A stretch of 64,000 nt of DNA from assembly GCA_013298625.1 (NCBI GenBank), contig JAAFIF010000028.1, positions 1 through 64,000 on the forward strand. Reading direction: 5' to 3'. The notes beneath the pieces were generated by a model. It saw only the letters and a program-made list of their open reading frames with translations, searched no databases and had not been told where the DNA came from. Shown here in pieces: positions 25,371 through 34,954 of this stretch. Source of the stretch: Myxococcales bacterium. GTDB lineage: Bacteria; Myxococcota_A; Polyangia; Polyangiales; Ga0077539. The position numbers were made by a program, and so were the translations under genes. Numbering within the stretch: the stretch's first letter is position 1; each line of letters opens with the position of its first letter.

Positions 25371-26869
25371 TCTGCGCCCTCGCGCTCGCGAACGACCGAG
25401 AGGGCCCGGCGCGGCTTGCGTCCGCCCTCGCTCACGCCCGCGGCTTCGAACGCCTTCACGTAGTCCGCGAAGCGCCCGCCGCGTTGAACGGCGTCGTATA
25501 CGGCGCGGCCCTCGCGCGCGCCGCCCTGCGCGAGGACGTACTCGACCCACGCCCAGCGCGCGCTCGTCGGGCGCACGTCGGCGCGTCCGCGGAGGCCCTT
25601 TCGCAGCCGTTCGAGCCGGTCTTCGACGACCTTGATCCCCGCCCACGGGTGCTTGTCGAGCGGCGTGTTGCGCTTGGACACAAAGGGCGCGATGCCGAGC
25701 GCGATGGGCGCGCGCTTGGACAGCTCGGTCACGAACGTGACGCACTCGTCGATGTCTTCGTCGGTCTCTGTCGGCAGGCCGATCATGAGGTAGAGCTTCA
25801 GCGTTTGCATGCTGTGCGCGCGGGCGAGCTCGGCGCAGCGCTCGAGGTGCTCGACCTTGGCGCGGCGCTCGAGCATGGTGCGCAGCCGCGCGCTCGGCCC
25901 GTCCATCGCCGTGGTGAGCGTGCGATAGCCGCCTCGCTTGAGCGCGGCGACGAAGGGGTCCGTGAGGCGATCGGGGCGCAGCGACGAGAGGCCCACGCCC
26001 AGCCCGCGGTCCGCGAGGGTGTTCACGATGTCGACGATGCGCGGGTGATCGCTGACCGCGGCGCCGACGAGGCCGACCTTCTTCGCTCCTTCGGGGACGA
26101 GCGAGAGGATCTCTTGCTCGGGCGCGAGGCGCATCCCGCCGTTGGTGCTTCGGCGCATCACGCAGTAGGTGCACGCGCGAGAGCAGCCGCGCTCGGACTC
26201 GATGAGAAACATGTCCGACAGCTCGGTGTCGGGCGTGATGATCTGCGAAAACGCGGGGACCTTGTCGCTCTTGGCGATGGCCGCGAGCGCTTCTCCGTGC
26301 CGCAACGGGACCCACACGTTGGGCAGCGCCGCGAGCGCGTCGAGCCGCGACTCGTGGTCGTTGTGGGCCATGAGCGCGTCGATCACCTGGTGGATCACGT
26401 CTTCGGCTTCGCCCATCACGACGGCGTCGGCGAAGTGAAACAAGGGCGTGGGGTTCGAGAACGTGAGCGGCCCGCCCATGAGCACAAACGGGTGCCGTCG
26501 CACGTCGCGCTCGCTGGCGAGCGGCGGGATGCCCGCGAGCTCGAGCGTCTGGATCACGCCGGCGAGCTCGTTCTCGTACGCGACCGAGAGCGCGACGACG
26601 TGGTAGTCGCCGACGGGACGAAGGCCCTCGTAGGTGAGCAAGGGCTGCCGCGCGCGCAGGTGTTCGTCGACGTCGTCCGGGAGAAACGCTCGCTCAGCGA
26701 CGGTGTCCTCGCGGCCGTTGAGCTCGCGGTACAGGGTCTGAAACCCGAGCGAGCTCATGCCGACGCTGTAGGGCGACGGGTAGGTGAGGGCGACCCGCAG
26801 GGGGGCGGACTTCAGGATTGTTCCGCGCTCGCGAGAGAGGCGTTTGGTGATGATGTCGCGCGCGTTCAC
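25367..26869 (-). CDS. Radical SAM protein with B12-binding-like N-terminal domain
   Basis: A 500-residue radical SAM protein. The [4Fe-4S] motif CxxxCxxC is at C229, C233 and C236 (GCSRACTYC). The N-terminal domain (LRVALTYPSPYSVGMSSLGFQ and following) resembles the B12-binding-like domain of the widespread TIGR03960-type family. ELNGREDTVAERAFLPDD and KLYLMIGLPTETDED are further shared patterns. Members fused or adjacent to a second domain are linked to tRNA or ribosome-related chemistry in some lineages, but the reaction here is unknown. The start is GTG 26869, which puts the family N-terminus in place. It overlaps the gene at 23883-25370 by 4 bp. Confidence 0.85.
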   Translation of the reverse strand: MNARDIITKRLSRERGTILKSAPLRVALTYPSPYSVGMSSLGFQTLYRELNGREDTVAERAFLPDDVDEHLRARQPLLTYEGLRPVGDYHVVALSVAYENELAGVIQTLELAGIPPLASERDVRRHPFVLMGGPLTFSNPTPLFHFADAVVMGEAEDVIHQVIDALMAHNDHESRLDALAALPNVWVPLRHGEALAAIAKSDKVPAFSQIITPDTELSDMFLIESERGCSRACTYCVMRRSTNGGMRLAPEQEILSLVPEGAKKVGLVGAAVSDHPRIVDIVNTLADRGLGVGLSSLRPDRLTDPFVAALKRGGYRTLTTAMDGPSARLRTMLERRAKVEHLERCAELARAHSMQTLKLYLMIGLPTETDEDIDECVTFVTELSKRAPIALGIAPFVSKRNTPLDKHPWAGIKVVEDRLERLRKGLRGRADVRPTSARWAWVEYVLAQGGAREGRAVYDAVQRGGRFADYVKAFEAAGVSEGGRKPRRALSVVREREGAE

Positions 26870-27084
26870 TTGGGGGCTTCTATACCTCACCTGCCGCTGT
26901 GCAACGATTGCGAGGGTCCGCCACTCGTTGCGGACGGCGGGCGATGTGCGCGGATTCCGTCGGCCGCAGCGGCTCTGCGCTAGCAGGAGCGCGGCGCAAC
27001 GGCACATGCGTTGCCTCGAAGAGTTGGCTTTTTTTTCGTGGTCAGCTTGAATTGACGGCTCATCCCTGCGGAGGAAGACCTTTT

Positions 27085-29232
27085 ATGACGCGCAAGACAC
27101 AGTCGACGCGACGAAGCCCGGTGTTCGGGGCGCTAGCAGCGTTCGCTGTTGGCTGTGGCAACGAGCCGCCCGTGCAAGCGCCGGACGCGAGCACCGACGC
27201 ATCCGCGCCCGAGGCCGTCGCGGCCGCGCGGCAAGCGAGCGCCGCGGCCAACGCGATCACCCGCGAAAACGCTCGCCAAGGCCTTCCTCCGACGGTGGAC
27301 GTGGATCCTTCGCTCAGGCCCTGTCGCTCCGACGGTCCGCCGTACACCTGCTCGCCGTGCATGGTGGGAGGGCCGTGTGACACGGGGATTCCCTGTCGAC
27401 TCGGCCGGACGACGGCGTGCATCGTGGATCGCCCCGTGTGCACCGACACCGGCCCCGCGGCGAACGGAACCACGTGCGGCGCGATGGGCTCAGGGATGGT
27501 GTGTACGGCAGGCGCGTGCGGTTGCCCCGCGGGCCAGCAAAACTGCGGCGGGGTCTGCAGGATCTCCGGCACGTGCACGGTGGGCGTCGGAGGATGCGCG
27601 GTCACCGGCGCGTGGACGTGCAGCGGAACCAACGCGGTCTGCAGCGCCACGCCCGCGCCCCCGCAAGCGGAGACGTGCAACGGCGTCGACGACAACTGCA
27701 ACGGCGTGATCGACGACATCACGTCGGTCTCGTGCGCGCCGGCGACGTGCCAGATCGGCGCGACCTACTGCATGGCTGGGATGACTGGCTGCGCGCGCAC
27801 AGGAAATTCACCGGCAGGAATGGCCTGCGCAGGCGTCACCGGCGGCGTGTGCGACGGCCTCGGGACCTGCGTGTGTCCCGCGGGGCAGACCAACTGCGGC
27901 GGCACGTGTCGCCCGACCGGGACCTTCTGCACCGTGGGCGTCGGCGCGTGCGCGCGCAGCGGAACCATCGTGTGCAGCGGCGCGGGCACTGTGTGTTCGG
28001 CCACGCCCGGCGCGCCCACGGCGGAGTCGTGCAACGGCGTCGACGACAACTGCGACGGAGCCGTCGACAACATCGCCGCCACGCCGTGCTCGCCCAACGC
28101 GTGCCAGACCGGCGTCCTCGCGTGCGCGGGCGCCAGCACGGTGTGCGTCGCCACCGCGAACCGCCCCTTCGGCACCTCGTGCGCGCCCCCGTCTGCGGGC
28201 GTGTGCAACGGAGGCGGCGCCTGCGTGTGCCCCGCAGGAACGGGCCTTTGTGGCGGCATTTGTACGGCCGGTGTCGGCAACGCCTGCACCGTGGGAACCG
28301 GCGTGTGCCAGCGCTGGGGCAGCCTGGTGTGCACGGGCGCTGGCGCCGCGGGATGCAGCGTGGGCGCGGGCGGGCCGAGCGAAGCGCCCGAGCGCACGTG
28401 CAACAACGGGCTCGACGACGACTGCGACGGGCTCGTGGACCTCGCGGACCCCGACTGCCCGCGCGGACCGCCCAACGACTTCTGCATCAACGCCACGCCG
28501 ATCGGGCTCACGCCCAGCGTTCCGGTTTCGTTTAGCGGGAGCACCGCGACGGCGCAGCACGAGATGGACGGGACGTGCGGCGCGAGCACGATGTCCTCCG
28601 ATGTCTACTACAGCTTCACGGTCACCGAGCGCTCGCTCGTGTACGCGGACGCGTTCGGGTCGAGCTACAACACCGTGCTCTTCTTCACGCCTTTCTGCGG
28701 CGGCGCGCAACCGTGGGGCTTCGCGTGCAACGACGACGCGTGCGCGAGCAACAGCAGCCAGATCGTCCAGGTCCTCAACCCCGGGACGTACTACCTCGTC
28801 GTCAGCGGCTTCAACGGCAGCCGGGGCAACTTCAACGTCAACATGCAGATGTTGCCCGCGTCGGACCGCGCGTTTCAGATCGGCAGCGGCAACAACTGGT
28901 ACGGCGGCAACACGAGCGGGCTCAGCAATCGCCACACGCCGGGCTGCGCGACTTCGAACGCGCCGGACGAGACCTGGTACCACGTCTCGTGCCCCTGGTA
29001 CCCCGGCGGCGGGATGTACGCGGGCACCTGCGGGATGGCCGGCTGGGACACGATGCTCGCGTTTCGTCAGGGCAACGCGTGGGGCGGACCGAGCGCGTGC
29101 AACGACGACTCGTGCGGACTGCAGAGCCAGATCTGGAGCGGCGTGACCGGCGGCGCAGGCATCCGCGCGGTGTACGTCGACGGATACTCGAGCGCGCAGG
29201 GCGGCTACACCGTCAACATCAACCTTCCTTGA
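27085..29232 (+). CDS. Cysteine-rich surface lipoprotein with MopE-type metal motifs
   Basis: A 715-residue predicted lipoprotein (lipobox AVGC, C24) with a strong Shine-Dalgarno (CGGAGGAAG) before ATG 27085. An N-terminal cysteine-rich part carries CPAG-x-x-x-CGG-type modules and three MopE-like motifs: CNGVDDNCNGVID (about 199), CNGVDDNCDGAVD (about 315) and CNNGLDDDCDGLVD (about 440). These are thought to bind metal ions such as copper or calcium. The C-terminal 240 or so residues are two pre-peptidase C-terminal (PPC)-like beta domains, each with CND(D/E) and a YYLVVSGF or similar strand. Together this suggests a cell-surface binding or adhesive protein. The next cysteine-rich gene starts 8 bp after its stop, so the two are very likely co-transcribed. 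Confidence 0.85.
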   Translation: MTRKTQSTRRSPVFGALAAFAVGCGNEPPVQAPDASTDASAPEAVAAARQASAAANAITRENARQGLPPTVDVDPSLRPCRSDGPPYTCSPCMVGGPCDTGIPCRLGRTTACIVDRPVCTDTGPAANGTTCGAMGSGMVCTAGACGCPAGQQNCGGVCRISGTCTVGVGGCAVTGAWTCSGTNAVCSATPAPPQAETCNGVDDNCNGVIDDITSVSCAPATCQIGATYCMAGMTGCARTGNSPAGMACAGVTGGVCDGLGTCVCPAGQTNCGGTCRPTGTFCTVGVGACARSGTIVCSGAGTVCSATPGAPTAESCNGVDDNCDGAVDNIAATPCSPNACQTGVLACAGASTVCVATANRPFGTSCAPPSAGVCNGGGACVCPAGTGLCGGICTAGVGNACTVGTGVCQRWGSLVCTGAGAAGCSVGAGGPSEAPERTCNNGLDDDCDGLVDLADPDCPRGPPNDFCINATPIGLTPSVPVSFSGSTATAQHEMDGTCGASTMSSDVYYSFTVTERSLVYADAFGSSYNTVLFFTPFCGGAQPWGFACNDDACASNSSQIVQVLNPGTYYLVVSGFNGSRGNFNVNMQMLPASDRAFQIGSGNNWYGGNTSGLSNRHTPGCATSNAPDETWYHVSCPWYPGGGMYAGTCGMAGWDTMLAFRQGNAWGGPSACNDDSCGLQSQIWSGVTGGAGIRAVYVDGYSSAQGGYTVNINLP

Positions 29233-29239
29233 ACGAGCG

Positions 29240-31027
29240 ATGCAGCCCATGAACAACCGCGCACTTCACGCACTGCTCTTCGCTCCGGCGCTGGCCCTCA
29301 CGATGGCGGCGTGCAGCACTCCCTCGACGCCCGACGCCGAGGTGCCCACGGACGTGACCCGTCGCGAGGCGAGCACCGACGGCTCGTCGGGCATGGACGG
29401 CTCGCTCTCGGACGCCGAATCGCTGCCGGACAGCAACCCCGACGCGCGCCCTGCGGACTGCCCTCCGGGCTCGATGCGCTGCGGTGACCTCTGCACGAGC
29501 TTGCTCGTCGACTCGGCGAACTGCGGCGCCTGCGGCAACGCGTGCCCGATGGGACAAGCGTGCAGCAACGGCGCGTGCGGCGCGGTCACGTGCCCGATGG
29601 GCACGACGATGTGCGCGGGCCGATGCGTCAATCTTCAGGGCGACGGACAGCACTGCGGCGCCTGCGGAACCGCCTGTCCCGAAGGCCAGACCTGCCAGGC
29701 CGGCGCGTGCTCGATGGCCCCGTGCCCGATGGGAACGACCGCGTGCGCGGGCACCTGCGCCAACACGCAGACGAGCCGCGATCACTGCGGCGCCTGCGGG
29801 CGCGCGTGCGCCGCGGGGGAGATGTGCAGCGCGGGCGCGTGCGTCGCGCTGATGGTGGTGTGCCCGATGGGGACCACCAACTGCGGCGGGCTGTGCACGA
29901 GCACCAACATCGACGCGCGCAACTGCGGCGCCTGCGGGCGCGCGTGCGCCGCGGGCCAGCTGTGCAACAGCGGGACGTGCACCGCGGGCGGCCCCGAGTG
30001 CCCGGCAGGGACGATCGCGTGCGGCGACCGCTGCGTCGACGCGCAGCGCGACGGCAACAACTGCGGAACGTGCGGCACAGTGTGTGCCGCGGGGACCATC
30101 TGCCAGTCCGGCGTCTGCGCCGCTCCGTGCAACGGAGGCCTCTCTCGCTGCGGCGGAACGTGCGTCAACACCGGCGTCGACCCGGCACACTGCGGTGCTT
30201 GCGGGGCCGCTTGTATGTCCGGTCAGTCCTGCATCGGCGGCGTGTGCATGGGCGGCTGCGCGAGCCCGCTTCGCACCTGCGGGACGAGCTGCGTCGACCC
30301 GCGCATCGACACACGGCACTGCGGCGCGTGCAACAACGCGTGCCCTGCGGGACAGACGTGCAGCGCTGGGGCGTGCGTCTCTTCGGGCTGCGGCGCGGGG
30401 CAGACGTCCTGCGGCGGGACGTGCGTCAACACCAGCTCGGACAACACCCACTGCGGCGCGTGCTTCAACCCGTGCGGTCGAGGGCTCGTGTGCCGCGCGG
30501 GAGCGTGCGTCTCTGGCTGCGATCCGGGCCTGACCTCGTGCAGCGGGACGTGCATCAACACGCAGACCGACCGCAACCACTGCGGCGCCTGCGGGACCGT
30601 CTGCGCTGCGGGGCAGAACTGCATCGCGGGCGCGTGCGTGGCGGGCTGCGGGACGCTCACCAACTGCAGCGGGACGTGCATCAGCACGCAGACCGACCCG
30701 AACAACTGCGGCGCCTGCGGGATGCGCTGCATGCTCGGCCAGGGCTGCAACATGGGCGTTTGCGGGATCGTGTGCCCGGCGCCGACGAGCAACTGTGGCG
30801 GGGCGTGCGTGCTGACGACGGACGACGACAACCACTGCGGCGGCTGCAATCGCCCGTGCACGGGCGTGACGTTCTGCCGGGCGAGCGCGTGCGTGGCGGG
30901 CTGCCGCGCCGGGCTGACCGCTTGCAGCGGGGCGTGCGTGAACACTCAGCGAAGCAACGCGCACTGCGGCGCCTGCGGCCGCGCGTGCGCGGCGGGACAG
31001 ACGTGCACCGACGGGACGTGCCGCTGA
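29240..31027 (+). CDS. Lipoprotein with twelve CGACG cysteine repeats
   Basis: A 595-residue predicted lipoprotein. The signal ends in TMAAC, followed by a D/S-rich linker (about 30-75) and then twelve tandem repeats of about 40-44 residues, each with a core (H/N)CGACG-x-x-C-x-x-G-x-x-C-x-x-G-x-C. This is the MXAN_6577-like cysteine-rich family of myxobacteria. With ten or more cysteines in most repeats, the exported form must be heavily disulfide-bonded or metal-loaded. It is 7 bp downstream of another cysteine-rich lipoprotein and is probably translated from the same message. ATG 29249 is an alternative start. Its role is unknown; a surface layer, adhesion or metal capture would fit. Confidence 0.85.
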   Translation: MQPMNNRALHALLFAPALALTMAACSTPSTPDAEVPTDVTRREASTDGSSGMDGSLSDAESLPDSNPDARPADCPPGSMRCGDLCTSLLVDSANCGACGNACPMGQACSNGACGAVTCPMGTTMCAGRCVNLQGDGQHCGACGTACPEGQTCQAGACSMAPCPMGTTACAGTCANTQTSRDHCGACGRACAAGEMCSAGACVALMVVCPMGTTNCGGLCTSTNIDARNCGACGRACAAGQLCNSGTCTAGGPECPAGTIACGDRCVDAQRDGNNCGTCGTVCAAGTICQSGVCAAPCNGGLSRCGGTCVNTGVDPAHCGACGAACMSGQSCIGGVCMGGCASPLRTCGTSCVDPRIDTRHCGACNNACPAGQTCSAGACVSSGCGAGQTSCGGTCVNTSSDNTHCGACFNPCGRGLVCRAGACVSGCDPGLTSCSGTCINTQTDRNHCGACGTVCAAGQNCIAGACVAGCGTLTNCSGTCISTQTDPNNCGACGMRCMLGQGCNMGVCGIVCPAPTSNCGGACVLTTDDDNHCGGCNRPCTGVTFCRASACVAGCRAGLTACSGACVNTQRSNAHCGACGRACAAGQTCTDGTCR

Positions 31028-31038
31028 GCTGATCGCGC

Positions 31039-31044
31039 TACACT
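31039..31044 (+). promoter_or_regulatory. Possible -10 element of the aldehyde dehydrogenase-like gene
   Basis: TACACT lies 10 nt upstream of ATG 31055 in the 27-bp gap after the cysteine-repeat gene. No -35 is evident. It could give a near-leaderless message independent of the genes upstream. Confidence 0.25.
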
Positions 31045-31054
31045 CGCGCCCACG

Positions 31055-32794
31055 ATGACATCTGCGTCGATGGAGATGAGCGCGAGCGCCAAGAGCGCTT
31101 CGAGTACAGCAACGGCGAAGCTCGACGAGCTTCTGGGGAGACTGAAAGAGAAGGCGAGGCCGTTCGCGAGGCTGTCGGCGGCCGAGCGCGCGGCGCTGGT
31201 TGAAGCGTGTATTCCCAGGTTGATGGCGTGCGCCGAGGCGTGGGTCGAAGCCGCGTGCCGCGCCAAGGGGCTGCGCAGCGATCACCCCGAGGTGAGCGAA
31301 GAGGTCTTCGGCGGGCCGATGACCACCGTGCGCAATTTGCGATGGCTCGCGTGGTCGCTGCGAGAGATCGCGAAGACGGGCAAGCCTACGCTCGGGGACA
31401 AGCGCTTCGGGACGATGCGCGACGGGGTGACCACGGTCGAAGTGTTTCCGGGCGACGGGCTCGACGGGGCGCTGTTCGCGGGGTTTTCGGCGCGCGTTCG
31501 GATGGAGAAGGGGATCGATCGCGCGGGCGTGATCGCGAAGCAAGCGAGCTTCTACGGCAAGAAGGACCCCGAGGGCGCGGTGTCGCTCGTGCTCGGCGCG
31601 GGCAACGTCGCGTCGATCCCGCCGATGGACGCGCTCTACAAGATGTTCGTCGACGGCAACGTGTGCATCGTGAAGCTCAACCCGGTCAACGAGTACCTGG
31701 GGCCCTTCTACGAGCAAGCGCTCGCGCCGCTGGTGGACGCGGGCTACCTCGCCTTCGTGAAGGGCGGCGGAGACGTGGGCGCGTACCTGGTCAACCACGC
31801 GCTGGTGGACGACGTTCACATCACCGGGTCGGACCGAACGCACGACGTGATCGTGTGGGGACCGGCCGGCGCCGAGCGCGACAAGCGCATCGCGGCGAAG
31901 GACCCGCTCTTGAAGAAGAGCATCACGAGCGAGCTCGGCTGCGTGACCCCCGTGGTGATCGCGCCGGCGAAGTTTAGCGAGAACGAGCTGGATTTTCTCT
32001 CGCAGAACATCGCGACCATGATGATCAACAACGCGAGCTGCAACTGCAACGCGGGCAAGATGTTGGTCACGTCCAAGGGCTGGGCGCAGCGCGACGCGCT
32101 GATGTCCAAGCTGCGCGCGGTGCTCAAAGAGGTCCCCTCGCGCAAGGCGTACTACCCAGGCGCGTTCGACCGCTACGAGCACCTGGTGGGCGGCCGCTCG
32201 GGGGTCGAGGCGTTCGGCGAGAAGAGCGCAGACAAGCTGCCGTGGACGGTGATCGCAGGGCTCGACGCCAAGAGCGACGACACGCTGTTCGTGACCGAGC
32301 CGTTCTGCCCGATCCTGAGCGAGGCGATCATCGACGAGAGCGACCCGGTGAAGTTCATCGAAGCCGCGACGGCGTTCTGCAACGACAAGCTGTGGGGGAC
32401 GCTCTCGGGGATCATGGTGATCCACCCGTCGATCGAGAAGGACACGGCGGGAAGCGCCGCGGTGGACAAGGCCGTGGCCGAGCTGCGCTACGGCGCGGTG
32501 GGCATCAACTGCTGGACCGGGGTGGTCTACGGGATGGTGACGCCGCCGTGGGGCGCGCACCCGTCGAGCACGCTCGAGAACATCCAGGGCGGCCTCGGGT
32601 GGGTGCACAACACGTTCATGCTCGAGGGGATCGAGAAGGTCGTGGTGAGGGCGCCGGTGACGGTCAACCCGAAGCCTCCCTTCTTCGCGACGCACAAGAA
32701 CGCGCACGTGGTGGCGCCGAAGGTGCTCGCGCTCGAGGCGAACCCGTCGTGGTTCAAGGTTCCGGGCATCGCGCTGAGCGCGCTGTTCGGCTGA
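31055..32794 (+). CDS. Aldehyde dehydrogenase superfamily protein, divergent
   Basis: A 579-residue member of the aldehyde dehydrogenase superfamily, about 80 residues longer than usual. The base E293 is in TSELGC, the catalytic C329 in NNASCNCNAGK, and the C-terminal EPFCPILSEA and GTLSGIMVIHP blocks are recognisable. The N-terminus (1-60) is Ala/Ser-rich and not part of the usual fold. The segment SLVLGAGNVASIPPMDAL resembles acyl-reductase (LuxC)-type enzymes, so it may act on acyl thioesters or aldehydes with an unusual substrate site. It starts 27 bp after the cysteine-repeat gene and converges on glgX. Substrate unknown. Confidence 0.8.
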   Translation: MTSASMEMSASAKSASSTATAKLDELLGRLKEKARPFARLSAAERAALVEACIPRLMACAEAWVEAACRAKGLRSDHPEVSEEVFGGPMTTVRNLRWLAWSLREIAKTGKPTLGDKRFGTMRDGVTTVEVFPGDGLDGALFAGFSARVRMEKGIDRAGVIAKQASFYGKKDPEGAVSLVLGAGNVASIPPMDALYKMFVDGNVCIVKLNPVNEYLGPFYEQALAPLVDAGYLAFVKGGGDVGAYLVNHALVDDVHITGSDRTHDVIVWGPAGAERDKRIAAKDPLLKKSITSELGCVTPVVIAPAKFSENELDFLSQNIATMMINNASCNCNAGKMLVTSKGWAQRDALMSKLRAVLKEVPSRKAYYPGAFDRYEHLVGGRSGVEAFGEKSADKLPWTVIAGLDAKSDDTLFVTEPFCPILSEAIIDESDPVKFIEAATAFCNDKLWGTLSGIMVIHPSIEKDTAGSAAVDKAVAELRYGAVGINCWTGVVYGMVTPPWGAHPSSTLENIQGGLGWVHNTFMLEGIEKVVVRAPVTVNPKPPFFATHKNAHVVAPKVLALEANPSWFKVPGIALSALFG

Positions 32795-32824
32795 GCTGAG
32801 CGGCGAGCGCGACTACGACCGCGA

Positions 32825-34936
32825 TTACGACCGCGACGGGGGCGCGATCAACGAGCCCGCGAGCACGATCATCGCGCGACCAGAGACCACGCAGCGGTCG
32901 CGCGCCACCACGGTCTCGTCGAACGGAACGCTCTCGCTCACCGTGTCGATCGCGCACCACATGACCGTGCCCTGCGCGATCGGCGGCAGCGCGAACTCGC
33001 GCGGCGTGAGGTCGGGGTTGCACAGCCACACGACGGCGTCGTCGAGCCCGTGCGCGCCGGCCATCAAGACGCCCAGCGCGCGCTCTTGCGCGGCGCTCCA
33101 GGTGGGCGCGTCGAGCGTTCGTCCATCGGGTCCGAACCAGAGCACGTCGGGCACGTCGCTGCCCTCTGCGTGTCCGGCGAGGTGCAGCGCCCGGCGCGGC
33201 GGGACGAGCTTCTGTCGCAGCGCGATCACCGAGCGGACCCAGGCGAACCACCCTGCGTTCTTCTGGCGCAGGCTCCAGTCGACCCACGAGGTCGCGTCGT
33301 CCAAGCAGTACGGGTTGTTGTTGCCGCCCTGCGATCGCAGCAGCTCGTCGCCGTGCGCGAGCATGGGGACGCCCAGCGACAAGAGCATCGTCGCGAGCAG
33401 GTTGCGCGCAGAGCGCAGGCGCATGTCGGTCACTTCGACGTCGTCCGTCGCGCCCTCGAACCCGTGGTTGTCGCTGTGCTCGTTGTCGCTGCCGTCGCGG
33501 TTGTTCTCGCCGTTGCTGTCGTTGTGCTTGCGCAGGTACGAGACGAGGTCGCTCAGCGTGAAGCCGTCGTGTGATGTGACGAAGTTGACGCTGGCCGTGG
33601 GCGGGCGCGCGCTGGCGCTGAACAGGTCGCTCGACCCTGCGACGCGCGAGGCGAAGACCCCGCGCGTGCCCGCGGCGCGCTGAAGCCAGTAGCGGCGCGC
33701 GGTGTCTCTGAACGCGCCGTTCCACTCGCGCATGGGGTGAGGAAACTGCGCGAGACGATAGCCTCCCGCGCCGATGTCCCACGGCTCGGCGATGAGCTTC
33801 ACCCGAGACAACACCGGGTCGTTGATCACCGCGGACCACAGCGCCGACGGGTGCTCGAAGCTCTTCTTGCGCCCGCGCGTCAGGGCCGCCGCGAGGTCGA
33901 AGCGAAACCCGTCCACGTGAAATTCACTCACCCAATAGCGCAGAGAGTCCAGCACCAACCGCAGCGCCGCGGGCTGCTCGAGGTCCAGTGAATTTCCTGT
34001 CCCGGTGACGTCGTCGTAGCGCGCGAGGTCGCCCTCTCGAAGCCGGTAGTACCCCGCGTTGTCCAAGCCCCGCAGCGAGAGCGTCGGCCCCAGGTGATTG
34101 CCCTCGCACGTGTGGTTGTAGACCACGTCGAGGATCACTTCGATCCCTGCTTTGTGCAGCGATCGGATCATCGCCTTGCACTCTTCGACCTGCTCGCCCC
34201 TGCGCCCCGACGCGCTGTATCGCCCCGTGGGAGCGAAGAAGCCCAGCGTCGCGTAGCCCCAGTAGTTCTTCGTCCCGCGCGCGACCAGGTGCCGCTCGTC
34301 GCCGATCTCGTGGATGGGCAACAGCTCGACCGCGGTCACGCCGAGGCTCGTGAAGTGCTCGATCATCGCGGGGTGCACGAGACCCGCGTAGGTCCCGCGC
34401 AGGTCCTCGGGCAGCTCTGGGTGGCGCGCGGTCATGCCCTTCACGTGGCACTCGTAGATGACCGTGTCCTTCCACGCCCGACGCAGCGGAGCGTCGTCGC
34501 GCCAGTCGAAATCCCCGTCGACCACCACGGATTTCGCCGCTGCACGCGCGCCGTCATCGTGCCGAGCCGGAGCGCGCTCGATGTCCTCTGCGAGCACGTC
34601 GTACGAGTACAGCTCGCGCGACCACAGCGGGTCGTTGGCGATCGCGCGCGCGTACGGGTCCACCAGCACCTTCGAAGGGTCGAAGCGATGACCGCGCGCG
34701 GGGTCGAACGGCCCGTGCACACGAAACCCATACAGCTGCCCGGCGCGCACATTGGGGACGCGCGCGACGAAGGTGAAATCCGGGCCGCGCTCCATGGGGA
34801 TGCGCGTTCGCTCGGCGGACTCTTCGTGGTCGAACAAGCACAGCTCGACGCCGGTCGCGTGTCGCGAGTGGGCGCAGAAGAACGCGCCGTCTTCAACGAG
34901 CGTTGCGCCGAGCGGAGGGCGGTCGTCGTCGATCAT
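32825..34936 (-). CDS. glgX: Glycogen debranching enzyme GlgX
   Basis: A 703-residue GH13 glycogen debranching enzyme (isoamylase type) that hydrolyses alpha-1,6 branches of glycogen in the cytoplasm. An N-terminal CBM48 domain (about 8-130) is followed by a TIM barrel with YNHT (273-276), nucleophile D347 in DGFRFD, acid/base E384 in AEPWD and D457 in SHD. The length matches the GlgX/TreX family. ATG 34936 places the CBM48 domain properly. It lies 18 bp downstream of the predicted outer-membrane gene, with both on the minus strand, so they may share a transcript although a functional link is not obvious. Other glycogen genes are not in the window. Confidence 0.95.
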   Translation of the reverse strand: MIDDDRPPLGATLVEDGAFFCAHSRHATGVELCLFDHEESAERTRIPMERGPDFTFVARVPNVRAGQLYGFRVHGPFDPARGHRFDPSKVLVDPYARAIANDPLWSRELYSYDVLAEDIERAPARHDDGARAAAKSVVVDGDFDWRDDAPLRRAWKDTVIYECHVKGMTARHPELPEDLRGTYAGLVHPAMIEHFTSLGVTAVELLPIHEIGDERHLVARGTKNYWGYATLGFFAPTGRYSASGRRGEQVEECKAMIRSLHKAGIEVILDVVYNHTCEGNHLGPTLSLRGLDNAGYYRLREGDLARYDDVTGTGNSLDLEQPAALRLVLDSLRYWVSEFHVDGFRFDLAAALTRGRKKSFEHPSALWSAVINDPVLSRVKLIAEPWDIGAGGYRLAQFPHPMREWNGAFRDTARRYWLQRAAGTRGVFASRVAGSSDLFSASARPPTASVNFVTSHDGFTLSDLVSYLRKHNDSNGENNRDGSDNEHSDNHGFEGATDDVEVTDMRLRSARNLLATMLLSLGVPMLAHGDELLRSQGGNNNPYCLDDATSWVDWSLRQKNAGWFAWVRSVIALRQKLVPPRRALHLAGHAEGSDVPDVLWFGPDGRTLDAPTWSAAQERALGVLMAGAHGLDDAVVWLCNPDLTPREFALPPIAQGTVMWCAIDTVSESVPFDETVVARDRCVVSGRAMIVLAGSLIAPPSRS

Positions 34937-34954
34937 GCTCGTCGTGCTGCGCGC

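Noticed and set aside
29500-31020. Regular repeats that could look like a CRISPR array
   Set aside because: The repeats are in a coding frame, are not identical at DNA level and encode a cysteine motif; there are no constant spacers or cas genes.
29219-32707. Very long open frame on the minus strand opposite the cysteine-rich and aldehyde dehydrogenase genes
   Set aside because: It is antisense to genes with clear domains. In GC-rich DNA the complementary frame of a real gene stays open, and its predicted protein is Arg/Ala/Val/His-rich with no domain.
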